The notes under the pieces were generated by a model. That model did not search any database. It saw only the letters and a program-made list of their open reading frames with translations, and had not been told where the DNA came from. From JAZKAR01 sp040389065 (lineage in GTDB: Bacteria; Pseudomonadota; Gammaproteobacteria; Burkholderiales; Casimicrobiaceae), in contig JAZKAR010000016.1 of NCBI GenBank assembly GCA_040389065.1, positions 267,021 to 331,020 on the forward strand: DNA of 64,000 bases, given 5' to 3'. The position numbers and the translations under genes are program-made. Below, one piece after another: positions 53,464 through 62,100 of this stretch (within the stretch, counting starts at the first letter, position 1; the number at the start of each line of letters is the position of its first letter).

Positions 53464-55005
53464 TTACGCAATTTGTAGTGCAATTAAGGTAGGCAACTTT
53501 TTCGTATTGAAATTTTGAGCGTACTGTTTGAGCAGAGTAAGATTTTCTTCTGCTGATTCTAGTGTTTTTTCATTTACAATCAGTTTTTGTCCCTGACTTG
53601 ATAGCGTATTCCATGCAAATTGTGCCCATGCTTCTGGTTCATGCTGGCCTTTTATCCTCGCAAGTAAAAACAGTTGCTCAAAGCGATTGATGGGGATGCC
53701 TCCGGCTGTTAATGGACTCGCAAGCGTGGTAATTTCATTGTTGCTGCGTGCTCTGTTTATCAGAAATCGGTTGAGTTTATCCGTATGCGCTCTGGCTTTG
53801 CTACTGGCTTCTTCGTCTTGCATCAGTGTTACATCGCCTTTGCCGATTAAAATCATTAGCGATTGCAGAAGTTGAGATGAGCCAATATTGTGCCCTTGAA
53901 TTGCGTCTGTAAGTTGGCTGATGCTTCGGGGTGTGTGATCAGCGAGTATGTCCAGAATTGGTGAGTAAATCGACTCATTCAAATCTGCTTTGCCTCCTCC
54001 TAAGCTGATTTGAAGGGCAATGGTGTCTCGTGGAGTTATCAGAATGATACGTTGTTCCTGTAGTGCTTCAGTGCGCTCCAGGTTGCTGAGTTTGCGTGCG
54101 CCCTTGATCCAGTAATCTTTTCTGAATTGCTGATTAACGATAAAGTCTCTAACGGTTTCTTTTAAGATGGGATCAGAAATGTCATTCAAGAGACTGTTCT
54201 GTTCCGGGGTAAAGTTGATGACATCAAGATGATCGGTATAATTCGCTGAACATGCATACGTTAATTTGGCGGGTTCCAGCCACTCGGCCATCGTAGCAAA
54301 ATGCATGGGCAACCAGTCGCGATTAAAATATTCATGGGCAAGATAATGGCGGTTATGTGATCGGAGTTGCTCAAGGCGTTTTTCGATTTGAGGATTTTGA
54401 AGGCCAAATCGAGGTTTAGCTTCCAGCAGTTTATCTGCAAAATCAAGTGCACCGTTAATACGGTTTACAATGCCATGCCCTTCAGCACCTATGATCTGTG
54501 CATGTTGAGTGAGCAGATGCCGCATGGGTGCAAAGGTAGACCAGCCAGGCAGTGTGTTGTAGCTAATGTAAAGTACGCCTCCTACCTTAAGTTTGCGGCG
54601 CAGGAAATCAATAATCACGGCGCGGTTGTCGTCTGATATCCAACTCCAAATGCCGTGCAGGCCAATAAAATCAAAGTCAGGTAGGTCGGGGCGCGTGCAA
54701 AACTCAGCAAAGCTTTGGTCAAACAGATGTACATCAGCGCCTGAAGTTGTAGCGAGTTCTTGAGCAAAGCTTGCCTGTGAAGGGTTAAAGTCTGTGCCAT
54801 ACCAGGATGTAACAGAAGCGGCGGCATGAATGTTGGTGCTGACTCCCTGCCCGAAGCCTAATTCACAGGCTGTACCGACGTTAGGAAATGTCAGACCTGC
54901 ATTCAGGAAGGCAAGCTTAATAAGAAGGGGATTAAGCTGCGTATAGTAGCCATAGGTGTATCCGATGTCGGCGACATAGCCGGCAGTCCAATCTGTATCT
55001 GACAT
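53464..55005 (-). CDS. SAM methyltransferase with regulatory domain, possible protein lysine methyltransferase
   Basis: This 513-residue protein has an N-terminal class I methyltransferase domain: motif I is ACELGFGQGVSTNIHA, the acidic motif II YGTDFNPSQ, and a later FDFIGLHGIWSW strand. The middle (about residues 210-310) fits the methyltransferase regulatory domain PF10119, and the C-terminal part is helical. I recall that Rickettsia enzymes PKMT1/PKMT2, which methylate lysines of the surface protein OmpB, have this architecture. It lies between the two giant surface-protein genes, converging on the first, which suits a role in modifying them. Codon use is more GC-rich than that of the neighbouring sulfotransferase gene, closer to the giant gene. 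The target is inferred, not shown. Confidence 0.82.
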   Translation of the reverse strand: MSDTDWTAGYVADIGYTYGYYTQLNPLLIKLAFLNAGLTFPNVGTACELGFGQGVSTNIHAAASVTSWYGTDFNPSQASFAQELATTSGADVHLFDQSFAEFCTRPDLPDFDFIGLHGIWSWISDDNRAVIIDFLRRKLKVGGVLYISYNTLPGWSTFAPMRHLLTQHAQIIGAEGHGIVNRINGALDFADKLLEAKPRFGLQNPQIEKRLEQLRSHNRHYLAHEYFNRDWLPMHFATMAEWLEPAKLTYACSANYTDHLDVINFTPEQNSLLNDISDPILKETVRDFIVNQQFRKDYWIKGARKLSNLERTEALQEQRIILITPRDTIALQISLGGGKADLNESIYSPILDILADHTPRSISQLTDAIQGHNIGSSQLLQSLMILIGKGDVTLMQDEEASSKARAHTDKLNRFLINRARSNNEITTLASPLTAGGIPINRFEQLFLLARIKGQHEPEAWAQFAWNTLSSQGQKLIVNEKTLESAEENLTLLKQYAQNFNTKKLPTLIALQIA

Positions 55006-55154
55006 AAAAAACCTTTAAGGTAAATGCTGGCTGTGTAACTCATGATTAACCTGTTTTTACGGAGATATAATACTATCTATAGAGGTAAGGGAATCGAATT
55101 GTTGTAGCGCATCGGCTCTATGTTTGTGTTATTGCGAGCGCTTCGTTTTGCCTA

Positions 55155-55982
55155 CTAATTTTTTTTTGAAATAACGTGAGCGGCGCTTCCCGCCGTATCA
55201 TTCCAGAAAGACATTTGTGAATACTTTTCAAATAAATCGGGGGGGATAATCGTAGGCCGAGGTTTAAATTCTACTTTTGGTTGTACACGATGTAGCCCTG
55301 GCATACCTAGTTGCCAATCAAAATCAGGGGCATCATATTCAACATTATCAAAGTCATGAGCAAAGTGTGGCTCACCAATAAAATCATAGATAAGTGGCAT
55401 CACTTTATGAGGCGCGTGTGCTAATAATTCATAGTCTACTATTAATAGTGAGCGTGCTTGATCACCATAAAATGCTTCCCGTAGTGCAGACCATGCAAAT
55501 CCTACTAACTGATCATGTTTGGCTAATCCCTCTAACCGAGTATAAACCGTACTGCGCCCCATATTGCTGCCGAACAAGAGGGTGTTTTCATACGGGTTGG
55601 CGCGATACCGTCGCTCGATACTGTCCATGATCCATGCTACGTTTCGTACACAAGCAATAATTTTTGCATCAGGAAAAAGATCTAATACGGTGGATAGCTT
55701 TGCGCACCATAAGCGATTGGTGTCAAAAATAACATTTTTGTCTTTTTCTTTTTTATAAAAGGATTCAAATAAACCTTGCAGTAACGCTTGCCGCTGTTCT
55801 TTATCGATCGCTTGCGAAAACTCACTACCAGCACTTACCTGTGCAAGCACAGCGCTAAGTAGTGAGCCTATTGGGCTTGTCATGCCTGCATGAAAGCGGG
55901 GATTTTGCAATAAAAGAGCCGCTAATAATGTTGATCCTGCGCGCGGTAATCCTGAAATAAAATGAAACTTTTGCGTAGTCAT
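55155..55982 (-). CDS. Sulfotransferase family protein, intact copy
   Basis: This 275-residue protein is a PAPS-dependent sulfotransferase. The 5'-phosphosulfate loop is FHFISGLPRAGSTLLAALL at the N-terminus, and the 3'-phosphate motif is ACVRNVAWIMDSIERRY (about residue 112). TNRLW and the FIGEPHFAHDFDNVEYDAPDFDW segment also fit a family of bacterial sulfotransferases. The first 98 residues closely match the truncated copy next to cysC at 21448, so the pair arose by duplication. A run of seven C on the coding strand (55245-55239) encodes IIPPD near the C-terminus. It is divergent from the second giant gene, with 160 bases between. Confidence 0.88.
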   Translation of the reverse strand: MTTQKFHFISGLPRAGSTLLAALLLQNPRFHAGMTSPIGSLLSAVLAQVSAGSEFSQAIDKEQRQALLQGLFESFYKKEKDKNVIFDTNRLWCAKLSTVLDLFPDAKIIACVRNVAWIMDSIERRYRANPYENTLLFGSNMGRSTVYTRLEGLAKHDQLVGFAWSALREAFYGDQARSLLIVDYELLAHAPHKVMPLIYDFIGEPHFAHDFDNVEYDAPDFDWQLGMPGLHRVQPKVEFKPRPTIIPPDLFEKYSQMSFWNDTAGSAAHVISKKN

Positions 55983-56142
55983 TTATCCATAATCCAAGAA
56001 AAAAGAAGGTTTTTTTCAGTAGTCGTTATTAGTATAAGTGTGAGAATCGTTTATAAACACTATTTTTGCGAAAAGGTAAATCAATATGCGCGCTAAGCCG
56101 ATATAAAGAGTTAGGCCTTATATCGTGTGTAGCGGAGTATTT
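55983..56142. promoter_or_regulatory. Divergent promoter region of second giant gene and sulfotransferase
   Basis: These 160 bases must drive both genes. They are AT-rich; no clear -35/-10 pair could be fixed by eye. A CGGAG ribosome-binding site (about 56132-56136) precedes the ATG at 56143, nearly the same leader (GCGGAGT...ATG) as before the first giant gene. Confidence 0.45.
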
Positions 56143-59100
56143 ATGCAGTTTTTTAACCGATCAACACCCAATACTACTAATACACCTCCAGCTACCCCCT
56201 TTAAGCTTAAACCTACTTCACTCATGATGGCAGTAGAGCCGCGCATTATGTTTGATGGCGCTGCTGTGACGGCAGCAGCAGAAATTGCACATCAATATGA
56301 GACTGCTGATCATTCAAGTCAACAACATGGCGCCATAGGAGCGGTTAGCGATTTTGATCTTTTTGTTAAGACAAATTCTGCTGTTGATGCGCGTTCATTA
56401 AGTGCTGCTACTTCTCAAGACAATGCACATAAACCTTCTAATATTTCTGCTGGCACTCAGCATGAGACTATAAACCTGACATTAAGCCATCGTACCGAGG
56501 TTGTTTTTATAGAAAGTAATGTACCGGATATTCAGCTCTTCATACAGAGCATTGATTCAAGCAAAGAAGTTTATATATTAGATGCTGCAAAAGATGGTTT
56601 ACATCAAATGGCATCAATATTGGCAGGGCGTGCCAATATTGATGCTGTACACATTATTTCACACGGCTCTAATGCCTCAGTTAATTTTGGCGCATTAACA
56701 TTAGGTAACTCAAATATTGATGCCCATGCCGCTGATTTACAGATGGTTGGACGCAGCTTAAAAGCTGGTGGTGATATTTTATTGTATGGCTGCGATATTG
56801 CAGCCACTAATCTAGGTGCTTCTTTCATTGATAAATTGGCTTTGGTAACAGGAGCCGACACTGCGGCTTCGAATAATTTGACTGGTAATGCAAAGTTTTC
56901 TGCAGACTGGAATTTGGAGGTCAAGCATGGGAATGTGGAAGCGCAGTCGGTGGTTACGCCTGAGGTAGCAGGCTTGTATATGGATGTGCTTAGCATTAAC
57001 AGTACCACGGTTACTTTTGAGAGTGCGGCCGATATTCTTGATGGGGGCGGGCATAAATATTCAACTCAGGATATTACCTACCAAGTAAATGGCGATAGTA
57101 ACTATAAGTTTGTGATCAGCGGCACGAAAACGGGGATGGAGTACGCAAGAAATAATGTTTATAAAAATAGTTATGTACAATTTGATCCCTATAACGCTTA
57201 TAAAACTGAAACAGCGATCGCCTTAAACTTTGTTAAAGGTCAAATATTTACGCCAACGGGATTAGATATTGATAATTCCGGTAGCAAGGCACAATCCTTG
57301 GTGTTTACTGGGTTTGCAGCAGATGGTACGACCGCCATCAAAACTCAGAATGTAAGCTTAAGCGCTTATACCCAAAGCAATTCCGTCTCGTTAACCGGCT
57401 TTACCGATGTTAGCACACTGAAAATTACTGCTACCAGTAATAGCGGCACGCTACGCTTTTTCCAGTTTGATAATATTGCGATGAGCAATATTAAAATGGC
57501 AGTCACTGATCCAACGATCAGCAGTGCTACCTATAACGCCAGCACTAATGTACTTTCCGTTACTGCCGCCGACATGACCACCGGCGATACGATTTTGCCG
57601 AGCAAATTGACCATCAAAGGCGAAAACGACAATACCTACATCTTAACCTCAAGTAGTGTCACCGCTAGCAGCGCTACTGCTTTCTCGATCACACTGAATG
57701 CTGATGATCAGCTTGCAGTGGAAGGTCTGCTCAATAAAACAGGAACATTGTCCAATAGCAGCGGCACCACATTCAACCTGTCAGCTGCCAGCGGCTGGGA
57801 TTCCGACGCCTCTTCGGCACCGGCTGACAGCACGAATCTGATCACCGTTTCTAGCGTATCCTCACCTGTCGTGTCGACAGCCGACTATGATGCCTCAACG
57901 GGCGTACTGACTGTAACAGGTTCTGGCTTTGTTGCCACCAGCGGTTCACCGAATGATATTACGGTATCGAACCTTACGCTTAAGGGTCAGGGCGGTGGTA
58001 CGCATACGCTAACTTCAAGCAATGTTGAAGCATCAAGCCCGACCAGTTTTAGCGTTACGCTGAATGCAGTTGATCAAGTTGCTGTGAATGGTCTGCTCAA
58101 TCAAAACGGCGGCTCATCCCTCGATTCAACCACCTACAACATCGCTGCTGCTACCGGCTGGGATTCAGCCCTTGCCAGCGCTGATACCAGCAATGCCATT
58201 ACGGTTAGCAATGTTACCGGGCCAGTAGTCAGCTCGGCAACTTATAACGCCAACACAGGCACATTGGTGGTTACAGGAACAAACTTTGTCGGAAAAGTGG
58301 GTGCCACCAATGATATTACGGTCGGTAATCTGACCTTGAAGGGTGAAAATGGCAATACGTACACGCTTACTTCCAGTGATGTAGAGCTTGGTAGCGCCAC
58401 CCAGTTTACGGTAGCACTGAATGCAGTAGATAAGACCTTTATCAATGGCTTGGTGAACAAAACCGGTACCAAAGCGGTCGATTCCACTACCTACAATATC
58501 TCTGCTTCCAGCGGCTGGGATACCGCGCTAGCCAGTGCAGATACTACCAACGGCATCACCGCCAGCAATATTCAAACACCAACAATTACCTCCGCCACTT
58601 ATAACAACGTGACCGGTGTGCTCAACGTAACAGGAACAAATCTGGTTGCCACAGTCGGCAGCAATAACGATATTATTATCAGCACAATGACATTGAAGGG
58701 CTTGGGGAATAGCACCTATACCCTGACGAGCAATGATGTCGATATCACTAGCGCTACCAGTTTCTCAATCACGCTTAATTCAACCGATATTGCGGGTCTT
58801 GCGGCGATTTTGAATAAAAACGGTACCAAAGCTTCCGACAATGTGACCTATAACCTAGAGGCGGAAGACGATTGGAATAGCGATATCAATGATACCGATA
58901 TAGCAGATACCACTGCCACTGTAACAGTAACCACACCAGCACCGAGCGTCACCAAGGCGGTGCAAACTTCCGGCAACGGCTATTATAAAGCGGGCGATAC
59001 GGTCACGTTTGATGTGTATTTTGACCAAAACGTTACCGTCAATGTAGATAATGGCACACCGCGTATCTTGCTCGAAACCGGCGACAACGATCAATATGCG

Positions 59101-62100
59101 GATTACACCGCAGGCTCGGGTGGCAAGATTCTGAGCTTTTCCTACGTGGTGGGGGTGGGTGATACCAGTAGCGATTTACAATATTTTGATACCAGTTCAT
59201 TCGAACTGAACTTCGGTACCCTCACAGCAACAAGTGACAACTTAGTCAATGCCACCTTGACGCTACCGGGGTTAGCCAGTGGGAATTCGCTGGGAGAACT
59301 CTCTAGCGTAATTATTGACACCACTGCACCAAGCAGCTCGACACCAGATATGACTTCCGGCAGCGATAGCGGTTCGTCCAGCAGTGACGATATCACCAAT
59401 GACACCACGCCCGACTTTACCGGCACCGCAGAAGCGAATTCTACAGTTACGCTATATGATACCGATGGTACAACTTCGTTGGGCACCACTACAGCAGATG
59501 GTAGTGGCATCTGGAGCATTACCTCCAGCAAGCTTAGTGAAGGCGACCATACCGTTAAAACCACAGTTACCGATGCGGCTGGTAATGTTAGTGGCTTCGC
59601 CAGCCAATTGATTACGATAGATACCACCGCACCCAGCGCGCCGACAGGTGTGGATTTGGCAGCGGGTTCTGATAGTGGCTATAGCAACAGCGATAACGTA
59701 ACGAATAAAACGACGCTGGTTATTAACGGCAAGGCCGAAGCCAATGCCACCGTAAAGATGTATGACACCGATGGAACTACGGTAGCAGGTACCGCTACCA
59801 CGAATAATTCCGGCAAGTGGAGCATCACCACCAACACGATGAGCGAAGCGGAGCATACGCTCACGGTAAAAGCGATAGATATAGCAGGCAATGCCAGCAA
59901 GGCCTCATCGTCGTTGAAAGTTACGGTGGACACCACCGCGCCAAGCGGCACGCCTGTCACACCGGTGCTTGATTCATCCTCTGACAGCGGCAATTCGAAC
60001 AGTGATGGCATCACCTATGAAACCTCGCCAACGCTCAGTGGTACTGATCTGGAAACAGGTGGCTATGTTCAGATATATGAGGGCAATAACCTACTGGCCA
60101 CAACACAAGAGTATGGTAGCGGTTCCTGGGAAACCAGCGTGAACGGCCTCAGTGAAGGCACCTACGCGATTATCGTCAAAGCCTTCGATCTGGCAGGTAA
60201 TGCGAACCCGATCAAATCGAGCAGCCTGACCGTTGCCGTCGATACCACTGCACCCAACACACCGAATGCACCTGACCTGACCAGCGGCAGCGACACTGGC
60301 AGTTCTAATTCCGACGATATCACCAGCACCGCCACACCAACGTTCACCGGTGTTGCTGAAGACAATGCCGCCATCAAACTCTATGATAGCGATGGCACCA
60401 CCGAAATCGGCAGTACCACGGCGGACGGCAGCGGCAATTGGAGCATTACCGCCTCGACGATGAGCGAAGCTACGCATACGGTGACGGTGAAAGCGACCGA
60501 TCTGGCGGGCAATGTAAGTAATGCCTCCAGCGCTCTGACGGTGACGATAGACATGACGGCGCCTACCGTGCTGGTGGATACCCTGAAGTTTTCCAACGAT
60601 ACTGGCAGTTCCAGCACTGATTTCATCACCAAAACGGCTGCGCAAACGATTTCCGGTACCGTGGACACTAATTTAGCCAACGATGAAACGGTACAGGTTT
60701 CGATTGATAATGGCTCTACTTGGCAAGATGCTACCGCTGCTTCTGGTCAAAAAACCTGGAGCCTGTCTGGTGTCACACTCAGTAGTAGCAATACACTCAA
60801 AGTTCGGGTGGTTGATAGCGCTGGTAATAGCGGAACCGTCGCTTCCCAAGCCTATGTTTTAGATCAATCTGCGCCTAGCGCACCGACTACAGCCTTAGAT
60901 AGTAGCAGCGACACCGGCACGTCTAATAGCGATAGCATCACTAAAACGGTTACTCCGGTTATCAGCGGCACCTCTGAAGCGAATGCCAGCCTTACCCTTT
61001 ATGATACCGACGGTACAACCGTACTCGGTACGACGACCGCCGATGGTAGCGGCAACTGGAGCATCACCAGCGACACGCTTTCTGAAGGTGCGCATATCTT
61101 GGTAGCAAAAGCCAGTGATACAGCAGGCAATACCAGTGTTGCCTCAAGCGATCTAGAGATAAGCATCGATACCACAGCACCTACGGCGAGTGCTCCTGAT
61201 CTAAATTCAGGTAGCGATAGCGGGCGCTCAAACAGCGATGACATCACGAGCTCAACTACGCCCGGCTTCAGTGGCAAGGCAGAAGTGGGCAGTGCTGTGA
61301 AATTATATGATACGGATGGCAGCACACTCCTTGGTACTGCTACGGCTGATGGTTCAGGCAACTGGGCAATTACCAGTTCTAAGCTTAGTGAGGGAACGCA
61401 CACTGTTTCGATCAAAACGACTGATGTGGCGGGCAATGTCAGCTCTGCTTCCAGCGCTTTGAGCGTGATGATCGATACGACGGTACCTACGACTGCTGCA
61501 CTTACCGTGGATACAGTCAGCGATTCAGGTGTCTCAAGCTCTGATAGCATCACCAATGTTAATCAGCCTACCTTTACGGGTACCCTCGAAGCCTATGCCA
61601 ATGTCAATCTGTTTGATACGAATGGTAAAACGGTTCTAGGTACTACCACAGCTGACAGCCTGGGTAATTGGTCGGTTACTGTGACGCAAGATCCTATTAC
61701 GACGCTGCCGCTTGCGGGTACTCATAATATAACCGTTGTTGCGACGGATAAGGCTGGCAATGTTAGTAGCAAATCTACGGCCACCAAAGTTGTTATAGAC
61801 ACTACCGCACCCGCCTTGAAATCGGCGATCACAATTTCTGATACGGCCTTGAAAATCGGCGATACCGCGACGGCTACCTTTAAATTCACTGAAGCCATAA
61901 GCGGCTTTACCACTGCCGACTTGAAGGTGGAAAATGGTAAGGTGACGAGCTTAAGTTCTTCCGATGGCGGCATTACCTGGACAGGTACGCTGACACCTAC
62001 TGCCAGTATTACTGATACGACGAATATGATTACTCTGGATAACACAGGCTACACAGATGTGGCAGGCAATGCCGGTGTTGGTACCAGCAACTCGCCGAAT

